From Streptomyces geranii (GTDB taxonomy: Bacteria > Actinomycetota > Actinomycetes > Streptomycetales > Streptomycetaceae): 64,000 bases of DNA. Below are positions 16,957 to 25,860 of this stretch, one piece after another; positions within the stretch are counted from its first letter, which is position 1; every line of letters starts with the position of its first letter. The notes beneath the pieces were generated by a model. That model was given only the letters and a program-made list of their open reading frames with translations. It was not told where the DNA came from and ran no database searches. Both the position numbers and the translations under genes were made by a program. The stretch covers positions 89,796 to 153,795 of the forward strand of contig NZ_PJME01000020.1 of the NCBI RefSeq assembly GCF_002954775.1, given 5' to 3'.

Positions 16957-17999
16957 AGCAGCACCGCCCCGACGAGCACCGCCGACGTCACGGCCACCAC
17001 GAAGGTGGCCGGCGCGAAGCGGAGGGCGAAGCCGCGGCCGAAGGTCGCCGTCTGCATCGCGAAGAGCTTCAGGTCGATCATCGGACCGACCACCAGGAAC
17101 GCCAGCCGGGCGGTCAGCGAGAACTGGGTCAGCGACGCGGCGACGAACGCGTCCGCCTCCGAGCAGATCGACAGCAGCACCGCGAGGACGGCCAGCACGA
17201 GGACCGACACCACCGGGTTGTCCGCCGCGAGGCTCAGCCAGCTCTCCGGCACCACGGACTTCAGCGTGGCGGCGGCCATCGCGCCGACGACCAGGAAGCC
17301 GCCCGCGTGCATCACGTCGTGCCGTACGGAACTCCAGAACGCGGCGCCCTTGCCGAGTCCCTCGTCGGAGGGACGGGACTGCGGGCGCAGCCAGTCGGCG
17401 CGGCCGAGCCGCTGCCACAGCCACCCCATCGCGCACGCCGCCAGCAGGCTCGCCACGAATCGCGCCACGACCATCTCCGGGCGGCCGGCGAACGCGATGG
17501 CCGTCGCGGTCAGCACGATCGGGTTGATCGCCGGCGCCGAGAGCAGGAACGCGAGCGCCGCCGCCGGGGCGACCCCCCGCCGCACCAGCGCGCCCGCCAC
17601 CGGCACGGACGCGCACTCGCAGCCCGGCAGCACCGCCCCGGCCATCCCCGCGACCGGCACGGCGAGCGCGGGCCGGCTGGGCAGGGCGCGGGCGAAGAAC
17701 GACGGCGGTACGAACACCGCGAGCAGCGCCGACAGCAGCACCCCGAGGACGAGGAAGGGCAGTGCCTGTACGACGACGGCGACGAACACCGTCATCCAGC
17801 TCTGCATCACCGGCGCGGACACCGCGCTGCGGATCGGCCCCTGCAGCGTGACGACCAGGATCAGCAGCATGGTCAGGACGAGCGGCGAGCTGAACTGCCA
17901 GCCCTGCTGCCCGTCCTTGGTCTCGGCCCCGGCCTCGGTTCCCGGTGTCTCCGTGTCGCGTTGGTCGGTCCCGGGCGGGGCCGCTTTGGTGATGCTCAC
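16953..17999 (-). CDS. Permease, DUF318 / ArsP_1 family
   Basis: A 348-residue membrane protein with about eight transmembrane segments. It contains the family motif GCECASVPVAGALVRRGV, with the conserved Cys pair, and later LSICSEADAFVAASLTQF, which carries the second conserved Cys. Related ArsP proteins export organoarsenicals; the Streptomyces YcgR-like branch has no defined substrate. It is translationally coupled to the DUF1980 partner. The GTG start at 17999 is divergent from a MerR-TOBE gene. Co-location with a zinc-responsive L32 gene hints at a metal-stress role. Confidence 0.87.
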   Translation of the reverse strand: MSITKAAPPGTDQRDTETPGTEAGAETKDGQQGWQFSSPLVLTMLLILVVTLQGPIRSAVSAPVMQSWMTVFVAVVVQALPFLVLGVLLSALLAVFVPPSFFARALPSRPALAVPVAGMAGAVLPGCECASVPVAGALVRRGVAPAAALAFLLSAPAINPIVLTATAIAFAGRPEMVVARFVASLLAACAMGWLWQRLGRADWLRPQSRPSDEGLGKGAAFWSSVRHDVMHAGGFLVVGAMAAATLKSVVPESWLSLAADNPVVSVLVLAVLAVLLSICSEADAFVAASLTQFSLTARLAFLVVGPMIDLKLFAMQTATFGRGFALRFAPATFVVAVTSAVLVGAVLL

Positions 18000-18123
18000 G
18001 GGCGAGGTACCTCCGGGCGTGGCCGTGCTGCGTGCGTGCGTTCGTTCCCTTGCACTTCAGTACGCCGGGGCAGGCGCGGTTGCTCATTTTGCGAGATCGG
18101 GGAACGAGCTTAGGTTGGCGCAC

Positions 18124-18537
18124 ATGCAGTCCTACACCATTGGTCAGGCCGCCCGTCTGCTGGGCGTGAGCCCCGACACCGCGAGGCGGTGGGCCGACGC
18201 GGGGCGGGTGAAGACCCACCGTGACGAGGGCGGGCGACGGCTGATCGACGGCCGGGATCTGGCCGCGTTCTCCACCGAGTTGGCCGCCGCCCACTCCGGC
18301 GCGGGCGGCGGCTCCGGCGAGGAGGAGCCGTCGTACACCTCCGCCCGCAACGCCTTCCCCGGCATCGTCACGGCCGTGAAGCTCGGCGATGTGGCGGCCC
18401 AGGTGGAGATCCAGGCGGGCCCGCACCGGCTGGTGTCGCTCCTGACCCGGGAGGCGGTGGAGGAACTCGGCCTCGAAGTAGGCGTGGAGGCCACGGCACG
18501 GGTGAAGTCGACGAACATACATATCGACCGCACCTGA
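18124..18537 (+). CDS. MerR-type helix-turn-helix protein with TOBE (molybdate-binding) domain
   Basis: A 137-residue protein. Residues 1-55 form a MerR/excisionase-like HTH (YTIGQAARLLGVSPDTARRWADAGRVKTHRDEGGRRL). A Gly-rich linker follows. Residues 70-137 form a TOBE/Mop domain (SARNAFPGIVTAVKLGDVAAQVEIQAGPHRLVSLLT ... VKSTNIHI). Such proteins bind molybdate or tungstate and are thought to regulate its transport or use. No modABC or molybdopterin gene is adjacent, so its targets are probably elsewhere. It is divergent from the permease gene across 124 bp. Confidence 0.88.
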   Translation: MQSYTIGQAARLLGVSPDTARRWADAGRVKTHRDEGGRRLIDGRDLAAFSTELAAAHSGAGGGSGEEEPSYTSARNAFPGIVTAVKLGDVAAQVEIQAGPHRLVSLLTREAVEELGLEVGVEATARVKSTNIHIDRT

Positions 18538-18599
18538 TCCACATCCGCGGCGGGAAATAATCGGTGGCCGTGTCCACGGGGCCTGGCTACGGTCGCGGC

Positions 18600-19718
18600 A
18601 TGGTGGAGACCTCCGGCACGTGCACCGACCAGTTCGCCCCCGTACGCGCGGCACTGGCCGCGTCCCTCGACGACAAGGACGTGGGCGCGTCGGTCGCCGT
18701 GTACCTCGACGGTGAACCGGTGGTCGACCTGTGGGGCGGTCACCTCGACGAGGCGCGCACGGTCCCGTGGGAGCGCGACACGATCACCAACACCTGGTCC
18801 ACGACCAAGACGATGACGGCACTGTGCGCCCTGGTCCTCGCCGACCGGGGTGAACTCGACCTGGACGCGCCGGTGGCGCGCCACTGGCCGGAGTTCGCCG
18901 CGAACGGCAAGGAGGACGTCCTGGTACGGCACCTCCTCGGCCATACGGCGGGCCTGCCCACCTGGCACGAGCCGATGACGCTCGACGACCTCTACGACTG
19001 GCCGACCGCCACCTCCCGCCTCGCCGCCCAGGCCCCCGCCTGGAAGCCGGGCGTCGAGGGCGGCTACCACGCCGTGACCTACGGCCACCTCGTCGGCGAG
19101 GTGATCCGCCGGGTCACCGGCCGCACCCCGGGTGCCTTCTTCGCCGAGGAGATCGCCGGGCCGCTGAGCGCCGACTTCCACATCGGACTGCCCGCCGAGC
19201 ACGACCACCGGGTCGCGCCCGTGATCCCCCCGCCCGAGCGGGTGCTCGACCCGGACGCCGCCCTGCCGCGCGACCGCCCCGCCAATCCGCCCCTCCCGCC
19301 GTCCACCGCAAACACCGAGGCTTGGCGCCGCGCCGAGATCCCCGCCGCGAACGGCCACGGCAACGCCCGCTCGGTCGCCGCCGTCCAGTCGGTCCTGGCC
19401 TGCGGCGGCACGGCCCGAGGCGTACGGCTGCTGTCGGAGGCGGGCTGCGAACGCGCGCTGGAGGAGCAGTTCAGCGGCATGGACTCGTCGCTGGGCGTGC
19501 CGATGCGCTGGGGCATGGGGTACGGGCTGCACACCGGCCAACTCCCCAACCCCCGCACGTGTTTCTGGGGCGGCTGGGGCGGTTCAATGGTCCTGGTGGA
19601 CATGGACGCGCGCATGTCCGTGGCGTACGTCATGAACCGCATGCTCGAACCGGACGGCGTCGGCGACGACCGGGCGTTCATGATCCTTGCGGCGGCCTAC
19701 GAGGGACTGTCCGGGTGA
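18600..19718 (+). CDS. Serine hydrolase, beta-lactamase/esterase EstB family
   Basis: A 372-residue class C beta-lactamase-fold hydrolase. The nucleophile motif S-x-x-K is STTK at residues 67-70. The second catalytic motif is Y-G-H within VTYGHLVGEVI, instead of Y-x-N. A C-terminal WGGWGGS replaces K-T-G. That pattern points to an esterase or carboxylesterase rather than a true lactamase. There is no signal peptide, so it is cytoplasmic. The ATG at 18600 is preferred over an earlier GTG. It ends 13 bp before a kinase gene, so the two may be co-transcribed. Confidence 0.87.
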   Translation: MVETSGTCTDQFAPVRAALAASLDDKDVGASVAVYLDGEPVVDLWGGHLDEARTVPWERDTITNTWSTTKTMTALCALVLADRGELDLDAPVARHWPEFAANGKEDVLVRHLLGHTAGLPTWHEPMTLDDLYDWPTATSRLAAQAPAWKPGVEGGYHAVTYGHLVGEVIRRVTGRTPGAFFAEEIAGPLSADFHIGLPAEHDHRVAPVIPPPERVLDPDAALPRDRPANPPLPPSTANTEAWRRAEIPAANGHGNARSVAAVQSVLACGGTARGVRLLSEAGCERALEEQFSGMDSSLGVPMRWGMGYGLHTGQLPNPRTCFWGGWGGSMVLVDMDARMSVAYVMNRMLEPDGVGDDRAFMILAAAYEGLSG

Positions 19719-19731
19719 GAGACTCGGCCGC

Positions 19732-20385
19732 GTGGATCGACCTCACCTCTCCCCCACGTTCGACGAACTACTCGACCGTGCCCGGGCACTGGTCAGCGAC
19801 GACCGGCGTGCCGTACTGGGCATCGCCGGGAGCCCCGGCGCGGGCAAGACGACGCTCGCCGAACGGCTCGTCCGCGCGCTGAACGGCGACGGCACGCCCT
19901 GGGCCGCCCATGTGCCGATGGACGGATTCCATCTCGCCGACGTCGAGTTGAACCGCCTGGGCCTACGGGACCGCAAGGGCGCACCGGAGACCTTCGACGC
20001 GGCGGGCTACGCGGCGCTGCTGCTACGGCTGCGGGACGACAGCGCCGGGGACATCGTCTACGCGCCGGGCTTCGAGCGGGTGCTGGAGCAGCCGCTCGCG
20101 GGGGCGATCCCGGTCCTGCCGACGGCCCGCCTGATCGTGACGGAGGGCAACTACCTGCTGCTGTGGCCCCGGGTCCGCGCACAGTTGGACGAGGTGTGGT
20201 TCTGCGAACTGGACGAGGCCCAGCGCGTCCGCCGACTGGTCGCCCGACATGAGGAGTTCGGCAAGGATCACGACACGGCGGTCGCGTGGGTGCTGGGCAC
20301 GGACCAGCACAACGCCGACCTGGTCGCGGCAACCCGCGACCGAGCCGACCTGACGGTGAAGACAGACGGGACCACACCCGCCTAG
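19732..20385 (+). CDS. P-loop nucleoside/nucleotide kinase family protein (PanK/uridine-kinase-like)
   Basis: A 217-residue P-loop kinase. Walker A is GSPGAGKTTLAERL near residues 33-46, followed by VPMDGFHLADVELNRLGLRDRKGAPETFD, typical of the uridine kinase/pantothenate kinase/YggC (FrcK-like) group. VTEGNYLLL and a lid with RRLVARHEEFGKD come later. The GTG at 19732 gives a compact family-like start just 13 bp after the hydrolase gene. The phosphate acceptor is unknown; sugars or nucleosides are the usual candidates. Confidence 0.87.
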   Translation: MDRPHLSPTFDELLDRARALVSDDRRAVLGIAGSPGAGKTTLAERLVRALNGDGTPWAAHVPMDGFHLADVELNRLGLRDRKGAPETFDAAGYAALLLRLRDDSAGDIVYAPGFERVLEQPLAGAIPVLPTARLIVTEGNYLLLWPRVRAQLDEVWFCELDEAQRVRRLVARHEEFGKDHDTAVAWVLGTDQHNADLVAATRDRADLTVKTDGTTPA

Positions 20386-20456
20386 GGGCGCGGGGCTGTG
20401 TCTGATTTGCGGCTCCGCCGCGCGGGCGCGACCAGCCCCCACCGGCCGTCAGCCGA
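20382..20456. repeat. Streptomyces intergenic repeat with nested dyads (copy 2)
   Basis: The same block order as the element at 11523-11600: AGGGGCGCGGGGCTGTG, then GCGGCTCCGCCGC, then CGCGACCAGCCCCCACCGG. The outer GGGGCTG pairs with CAGCCCC and the inner GCGGC with GCCGC. It sits between two convergent genes, overlapping the kinase stop codon, and could serve as a bidirectional transcript end. Confidence 0.65.
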
Positions 20457-20465
20457 AATTCCTCG

Positions 20466-22244
20466 TCAGCAACCCGACATCGTCAACTCCGGCTCACCAT
20501 TCACATCGCCCGCCGCCTCACCGATGACAGCCGTGAACCCCTCGGTGCACACGAGCAGACCTTCCTGCGTCTCCTCGAAGACCGGCGTGAACCCGGCGTC
20601 AACACCCCCGTACCGCACAGCGAAAACACTCAATCCCTCTGGTGCCCCCGGCGCCGGCTCGACCTCCAGCGCCGTGGAACTGACCAGATGCCGCCACCCC
20701 TCATCGGGGTTGCCATAGCCACGCGGGTCAGCCGCAAGCGCGAACGCCGCCTGCTCCTGAGTCACCTCGCTGCGCGCATCGAAGTGGTCGACCCCCGCCG
20801 ACCCGGGGTGGGTCAGCCGCAGCGGGCCGGCGGCGGCCACCCCGCCGGGTTCGGCCGTCCGGCGAACCCGCTCCCCGTCGTCCGTCGCGTACGGCAGCCC
20901 CGCGAGCAAGTACGGCGTGCCGTCAAGACGTTCGACGGCGACCGTGACCCACAGGGTCGCGCCGTCGGTGACGTACAACGACCGCACATGGCGCAGGACG
21001 TGGTCACGGCCGACGACCGGCTTGGTGACCAGCTTGGCCGCGAGGCCGTCGGTTCGGATGTCCCGTACCCGGACCTCGCCCATCGGGCGGCACAGCAGGA
21101 AGCCGTCCACGACGGGACCGAAGCCGTGCTGGCGGTTGACCGCGGCCGGGAGGTAGTACGTACCCGCCGCCTCCACCAGCGACGGCGTCATCCTGCCGTC
21201 GAAGGCCACCGAGACCGTACCGGCGCGGAGTTGGTGACGGAGTGGTTCGGTGGACGGGGTGCGGTGCCAGGGCGTGGTGTCCTGGATCTGCCAGACCAGC
21301 ATCCACGCGAAGTGGCCGTCGATACCGCCGTCCGGCCCGGCCGCGTGCCGGGCCCAGCGGCTGTCGCCCCGGTAGCGGCCGAGGTCGGCGCCGATGCGAT
21401 GGCCGAAGTAGCGCAGGCCGAGGACCGACTCGAAGGCGGAGTGCTGTTCGCTGTAGCGGGGGCCGCCGTTGTCGTAACCGCCGTTCGTCAGGCGGGCGTC
21501 GATGTAGCGGGCCAGCGCCTCGCCGTCCTCGGCGAAGATCTCCTCGCCGCTGATCCGGTGGGCCTGGGCGAGGAAAGAGAGGGAGATCGGGCCGTAGTTG
21601 TTGTCGTAGGCGCCGCCGTGCTCGGGCGGCAGGGCCGCACCCCGGTCGTTCACCCGGTGGGCTCGGATCTTCTCGACGTACAGCGCGATGGCGCGCGAGC
21701 GGACCGACTGCCCTTCCTCGGAAGGGAGATGGGGAGCCAGCATCAGGCCGCCCACCACGCAGCCGATCGCCTGGTTGCCGGCCTCCTGCGGGTTGAAGAA
21801 GGTCGCCTCGGTCAGCCGGCGCCAGTAGCCGCGCGCCAACTCGACCAGTTCCGCGCGCTGTTCGTCGGCGACGAGGCCCTCGGCCGCGTCCAGGATGTTG
21901 ACCGTCTGGAGCAGCGCCCACACCGTGCTCGGCCAGTCGCCGATGGGGTGGGCGCCCGTCTCCAGTACGTAACGGGCGTACGGCAGGCCGGAGTTGCGGA
22001 TGCGCAGGTTCGGGTAGCCGGGGTTGTCCTCGGTGTAGACCCGCTCCCGGAGATGGAAGGCGAGGCTGCGTGCCACCGCCTCCGGGAGGCGTGGGTCCTT
22101 GCCGCGCTGCCAGGCGAGGGCCAGCAGCGAGGTGAGGCCGAGGGAGGTGTCGCCGATGTCGTCGACGGCGGTCAGGACGGCGTCGTAGTCCGCCGGTGTG
22201 GCCGGCAGATCGTGCAACGCCCCTCGCTGGTGCGGGAGATACAA
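20466..22244 (-). CDS. Uncharacterised large enzyme, possibly an (alpha/alpha)-toroid glycan lyase or hydrolase
   Basis: About 592 residues. I do not recognise a named family with certainty. The N-terminal 370 residues are helical with aromatic, polar loops (TFFNPQEAGNQAIGCVVGGLMLAP, EHGGAYDNNYGPISLSFLAQAH), resembling an alpha/alpha toroid. The C-terminal part is beta-rich, as in heparinase/alginate-lyase-like proteins. No signal peptide is present, so it would act on imported sugar. No ATG or GTG is available near the start; TTG at 22244 with AAGGA nine bases upstream is the best choice. It is the last gene of a sugar ABC operon. Confidence 0.6.
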   Translation of the reverse strand: MYLPHQRGALHDLPATPADYDAVLTAVDDIGDTSLGLTSLLALAWQRGKDPRLPEAVARSLAFHLRERVYTEDNPGYPNLRIRNSGLPYARYVLETGAHPIGDWPSTVWALLQTVNILDAAEGLVADEQRAELVELARGYWRRLTEATFFNPQEAGNQAIGCVVGGLMLAPHLPSEEGQSVRSRAIALYVEKIRAHRVNDRGAALPPEHGGAYDNNYGPISLSFLAQAHRISGEEIFAEDGEALARYIDARLTNGGYDNGGPRYSEQHSAFESVLGLRYFGHRIGADLGRYRGDSRWARHAAGPDGGIDGHFAWMLVWQIQDTTPWHRTPSTEPLRHQLRAGTVSVAFDGRMTPSLVEAAGTYYLPAAVNRQHGFGPVVDGFLLCRPMGEVRVRDIRTDGLAAKLVTKPVVGRDHVLRHVRSLYVTDGATLWVTVAVERLDGTPYLLAGLPYATDDGERVRRTAEPGGVAAAGPLRLTHPGSAGVDHFDARSEVTQEQAAFALAADPRGYGNPDEGWRHLVSSTALEVEPAPGAPEGLSVFAVRYGGVDAGFTPVFEETQEGLLVCTEGFTAVIGEAAGDVNGEPELTMSGC

Positions 22245-22249
22245 AGCCG

Positions 22250-24001
22250 TCAGTCCTTCGTGCCCGGGGTGGCCGTGGCCTGGTCCTTCCGGTGGGCGCG
22301 CAGGGCGACGGTCAGGGTGTGCGGGCCGAGTCCGCCGATGTAGAGGCGGTTCCCGGTCGTCGCGTCGGTGCCACCCACCACGGTGTAGTCCTGCCCCGGG
22401 TCGTAGCGGAGTACGTCGCTCCGGTCCGGTCCGGCGAGTGGTTCGCCCGCCTCGACGGTGACCTCTACGCGGATCTCGTCGGCACCGGCGCGGTAGGTCA
22501 TCGGGCCGGTCGGCAGGCACCAGCGGCCGTCGCCGAGCGGGACGGCGCCCTCCGGCTCGCCGCCCGGACGGAAGGCCAGTTCGAGGGACCAGGGGACGCG
22601 GGGTCCACTGATGTCGATCCGCAGGTCGGCGCCGTCCTCGCGCAGGTCCACCTCGACGCGGGTCGTGTGGGAGACCTCGTCCTGGGGGCGGTCCGGGAAG
22701 GCCATCGAGGCGGAGAAGCGGCCGTCGTCCACCAGCCGGTAGACGCCGTCGTCGCGCCTCTCGTCCTTCGGGAGCGGCTGGTAGTAGGCGGCCGTGAGGG
22801 TCTGGGTGAGCCGGTAGCTGTTGTCGGCGGACTGGTCCATCTCGGCGGCGCGGAAGGGGCCCAGGTCGAAGAAGCCCCGCGAGAGCCGGACCGAGTCGAG
22901 GACGGCGGCACCGGCGAACAGGCGCAGGAAGGTGGGGTTGCAGGCGAGGCCCGAGCGGATGCGCCGGTGTTCGGGCACGTCGGAGCCGCCGTACACGACC
23001 GTGTGGGCGGTGGCCGAGGCGCGGTTGGCGAGGCGGGCGGTGGTGAGGTAGCGGTCGCGCGGGAGTGGCTCCGGGGTCGGGGCCGGCAGGGGGCGGCACA
23101 GGTCCGGGGTGAGGAGGGTCTCGGCGAGCAGGTCGGGGTCGTCGATGCCGCCTGCCTCCGCCAGCCGGGCCGCGCGGGCGAAGTCGCCGCGGCCGGTGCG
23201 GATCGCGAGCAGCCGGTAGTGCGGCAGGTAGGGCGCCAGCGGGAAGGGGCCCTTCTGGTCCTGGCGGCGCGAGTGGACGGTCTCGACCGTGCCGTCGGGC
23301 CTGATCAGGTCCAGGGTGGTGGCGAGGTTGCGTTCGACGGCGTACAGCAGGTCGGCGCGGCCGAGGACCTCGGCGAGCAGGAGCAGCGACGGGTTGGAGA
23401 CGTGGGCCGCGTAGTTGGCGCTGCGTTCCGAGTACAGGCCGTCGGCGTCGATGTCGACGCCCTCGGAGAGCCACTCCTCGACCCGGTCGAGCAGGCGACC
23501 GTCGGGGAAGGAGCGGTGCAGCCGGGCCAGTGCCGCCGACAGTTCCCAGCGGTGGTTCGGGGTGTGCACCCCGCCGGCGAGGAGGCTGCCGGTGGCGGCG
23601 CCGGCGATCTCGGCGAGCGCGGCCGTGACGTCGTGCAGTCCCGGGCCGCCGGCGGCGGCGAGGAGGTGCGCGTCGCACACGTCGTTGACGGTGAAGCCGG
23701 AGTCCGGCGGCGACTGCACGTTGTCGCCGCCGGCGAAGAGGCCGGTGCCGGTCTGGGTGGCCCGGAGGGCACGCAGGTGGGTGAGCGCGGCGGCGACGGC
23801 CGCGCCGCTGCCGTGCAGGGCCGAGTCCGGGGAGCGGTAGGCCGCGATCAGGGTCTTCGCCCGCCGTGCCAGACCACGGTGCGGCACACCGGCGGGTTCC
23901 TCGTCGGGGCGGGCCGTCAGCGGGACGGCCTGCCGGTCGGCGGCGCGGGCCGCCGACCGGACGAACTCGTGGTCGGACTCGGCGTCGAGCGGGCTGGGCA
24001 C
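22250..24001 (-). CDS. Uncharacterised large enzyme, possibly toroid glycan-degrading
   Basis: A 583-residue protein starting with GTG at 24001, three bases after the stop of the permease gene upstream. It has a helical N-terminal half (FTVNDVCDAHLLAAAGGPGLHDV, GGVHTPNHRWELSAALARLH, YSERSANYAAHVSNPSLLLLAEVLG) and a beta-rich C-terminal half ending in GPHTLTVALRAH. The His/Asn/Trp-rich VHTPNHRWE segment looks like an active-site loop. There is no export signal. The layout resembles heparinase II/III-like proteins, but I cannot assign a family. It is co-transcribed with the ABC transporter and the next large enzyme, so it probably works on the same imported saccharide. Confidence 0.6.
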   Translation of the reverse strand: MPSPLDAESDHEFVRSAARAADRQAVPLTARPDEEPAGVPHRGLARRAKTLIAAYRSPDSALHGSGAAVAAALTHLRALRATQTGTGLFAGGDNVQSPPDSGFTVNDVCDAHLLAAAGGPGLHDVTAALAEIAGAATGSLLAGGVHTPNHRWELSAALARLHRSFPDGRLLDRVEEWLSEGVDIDADGLYSERSANYAAHVSNPSLLLLAEVLGRADLLYAVERNLATTLDLIRPDGTVETVHSRRQDQKGPFPLAPYLPHYRLLAIRTGRGDFARAARLAEAGGIDDPDLLAETLLTPDLCRPLPAPTPEPLPRDRYLTTARLANRASATAHTVVYGGSDVPEHRRIRSGLACNPTFLRLFAGAAVLDSVRLSRGFFDLGPFRAAEMDQSADNSYRLTQTLTAAYYQPLPKDERRDDGVYRLVDDGRFSASMAFPDRPQDEVSHTTRVEVDLREDGADLRIDISGPRVPWSLELAFRPGGEPEGAVPLGDGRWCLPTGPMTYRAGADEIRVEVTVEAGEPLAGPDRSDVLRYDPGQDYTVVGGTDATTGNRLYIGGLGPHTLTVALRAHRKDQATATPGTKD

Positions 24002-24003
24002 GG

Positions 24004-24906
24004 TCAGTCCTTCAGTCCGGCGTTGATGTCGGCGTTCATGACGTACTTCTGGAACACCAGGAAGATGACGATCAGCGGGACCATGGAGATGACCGAACCG
24101 CCGAGCAGCACCGACCAGTTGATGTTCTGTGCCCCGACCAGGCTCTGGATGCCGATCTGCACGGTGAACTTCTCGGGGTCGTTGAGCATCAGCAGCGGCC
24201 AGATGTAGTCGTTCCACCGCCACTGGAACGACAGGATGGCGAGCGTCAGCGCGATGGGCCGGGAGAGCGGCACCATGATCCTCAGGAAGATCGACAGTTC
24301 CTTCGCGCCGTCGATCCGGGCGGCCTCGATGAGTTCGTCGGGGACCGTCAGGAAGAACTGGCGGAACATGAAGCACCCGGTCGCGGTGAGCAGAGCCGGG
24401 AGGATGATGCCGGCGAGCGAGTTGTAGAAACCGAGGTCGCGGACGACCAGGAACAGCGGGGCGAGCATGACCTCGGCCGGCAGCATCGTGGTGGCCAGGA
24501 TGCAGAGGAAGAAGGCCTTGAGCCATCGGTTGTCGTACTTGGCCAGCGCGTAGCCGGTGCAGCAGCTGACTCCCACGGTGAGGATCGTCGCGATCAGACA
24601 CACAAGGGTGGTGTTGATGAAGTACTGGGCGAAGTTGGCGCTTGCCCACGCCGCCTTGTAGCCGGACACGGTGGGGTGTTCCGGGAACACCGTCAGCGGA
24701 AGGGAGAACAGGTCTCCCGCCGGCTTGAAGGAGCTGAGGACGAACCACAGCACCGGAATCCCGTAGAGGCCTGCCAGGAACCACAGCAGAGTCGTCGGGG
24801 CGATCGCGCGCCGAAGCCCGCCGGTCGCCGATCCACGGCGCCGCTTCTTGGGGACGGCCCGTACGGAGTCGGCGTCGGTCTTGCGCGGCATGTCTGTGGT
24901 TGTCAT
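24004..24906 (-). CDS. Carbohydrate ABC transporter permease (MalG type)
   Basis: A 300-residue inner-membrane permease with six predicted membrane segments. The cytoplasmic EAA loop is ELIEAARIDGAKELSIFLRIMVPLSRP, the site that contacts the ATPase. The start at 24906 overlaps the upstream permease stop by ATGA. An N-terminal basic stretch precedes TM1. No ATPase gene is in the operon; in Streptomyces the shared MsiK ATPase usually energises such carbohydrate importers. It is the second permease of the operon. Confidence 0.93.
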   Translation of the reverse strand: MTTTDMPRKTDADSVRAVPKKRRRGSATGGLRRAIAPTTLLWFLAGLYGIPVLWFVLSSFKPAGDLFSLPLTVFPEHPTVSGYKAAWASANFAQYFINTTLVCLIATILTVGVSCCTGYALAKYDNRWLKAFFLCILATTMLPAEVMLAPLFLVVRDLGFYNSLAGIILPALLTATGCFMFRQFFLTVPDELIEAARIDGAKELSIFLRIMVPLSRPIALTLAILSFQWRWNDYIWPLLMLNDPEKFTVQIGIQSLVGAQNINWSVLLGGSVISMVPLIVIFLVFQKYVMNADINAGLKD

Positions 24907-25826
24907 CGGTTCTCCACCCGCCGGTTGACCATCATCTGGATGATCGCGACGCCCATCAGGATGAGCATGAGCACGAACGACGCGGCGCTCGCGTAGCCGA
25001 TCTGGCCCGATTTGAAGCCGGTCTGGTAGATGTACTGGACGAGCAGGTTGTTCGACGTTCCGGGTCCGCCGTTGTTGAGGGAGGCGAACACCGCGTATTC
25101 CTTCATCGCGTGGATCGTGTTGAGCAGGATGACGATGAAGGAGGTCGGCGCGATGCTCGGCAGGGTGATGCTGATGAACTGCCGCCACGGACCGGCGCCG
25201 TCGAGCGAGGCCGCCTCGTAGTACGACGTCGGTACGTTCTTGATCGCCGCGATGAACAGCAGCATCGAGAAGCCCGTCCAGGCCCAGGACGCCGCCACCA
25301 CGACCACCAGCAGCGACAGGTCCTCGTTCGACTGCCACGGAACGGCGCTGCCGCCGAGCTTCTCGATGAAGTAGTTGACCAGTCCGAAGTTCTCACCGAA
25401 CAGCCAGCGCCACAGGACACCCACGATGATGGGCGACAGCAGCCACGGGATGAAGAAGAAGAGGCGGGCGACCGACGCGCCCTTGGCGTGCTTGCTCACC
25501 AGCACGTTGGCGATGACCAGCGACAGCACGAAGTTCAGCGGGACGAAGAGCACGGTGTACAGCAGCGTGCGGGTCGTCGCGTCGTAGAAGGTCGAGTCCC
25601 CGAGCAGTTTCTGGTAGTTGTCCAGTCCGACGAACTGGAACGACCCGATCCCCGTGTAGTTCGTGAAGGAGTAGACGAGCCCGATCACCGCCGGCCAGAT
25701 GAAGAACAGCGCGAAGAGCACGACATTGGCCGCGATCAGGACGAGCGGCGCGAGGGTGTACTTACTGCGGCTCTTGCTGCGGCTCTTGGGCGGGCTCACG
25801 GACACGTCCGAGGCTCGTTTTGTCAT
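24903..25826 (-). CDS. Carbohydrate ABC transporter permease (MalF/UgpA type)
   Basis: A 307-residue permease with six membrane segments and the EAA motif YYEAASLDGAGPWRQFISITLPSIAP. The ATG at 25826 is preferred over an in-frame upstream GTG because it gives a standard short basic N terminus (MTKRASDVSVSPPKSRSKS). It is separated from the binding-protein gene by 122 bp that contain two strong hairpins, and it overlaps the next permease by ATGA. It forms the heterodimeric channel with the MalG-type partner. Confidence 0.93.
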   Translation of the reverse strand: MTKRASDVSVSPPKSRSKSRSKYTLAPLVLIAANVVLFALFFIWPAVIGLVYSFTNYTGIGSFQFVGLDNYQKLLGDSTFYDATTRTLLYTVLFVPLNFVLSLVIANVLVSKHAKGASVARLFFFIPWLLSPIIVGVLWRWLFGENFGLVNYFIEKLGGSAVPWQSNEDLSLLVVVVAASWAWTGFSMLLFIAAIKNVPTSYYEAASLDGAGPWRQFISITLPSIAPTSFIVILLNTIHAMKEYAVFASLNNGGPGTSNNLLVQYIYQTGFKSGQIGYASAASFVLMLILMGVAIIQMMVNRRVENR

Positions 25827-25860
25827 CTTACTGACTCCGTGCTGGGGATTGGGTTGCGGT

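Noticed and set aside
18084..18090. Zur box before the permease/DUF1980 pair
   Set aside because: Only one half (AAAATGA on the minus strand) matches; the other half is unlike the consensus. Kept only as a supporting remark.
18600..19718. True class C beta-lactamase
   Set aside because: The Y-x-N and K-T-G motifs are replaced and there is no signal peptide, so an esterase is more likely.
22254..23678. N-terminal extension of the last sugar-operon enzyme to over 1000 residues
   Set aside because: The upstream part is an Arg/Pro-rich shadow of the neighbouring gene; sensible sequence begins at the TTG near 22244.
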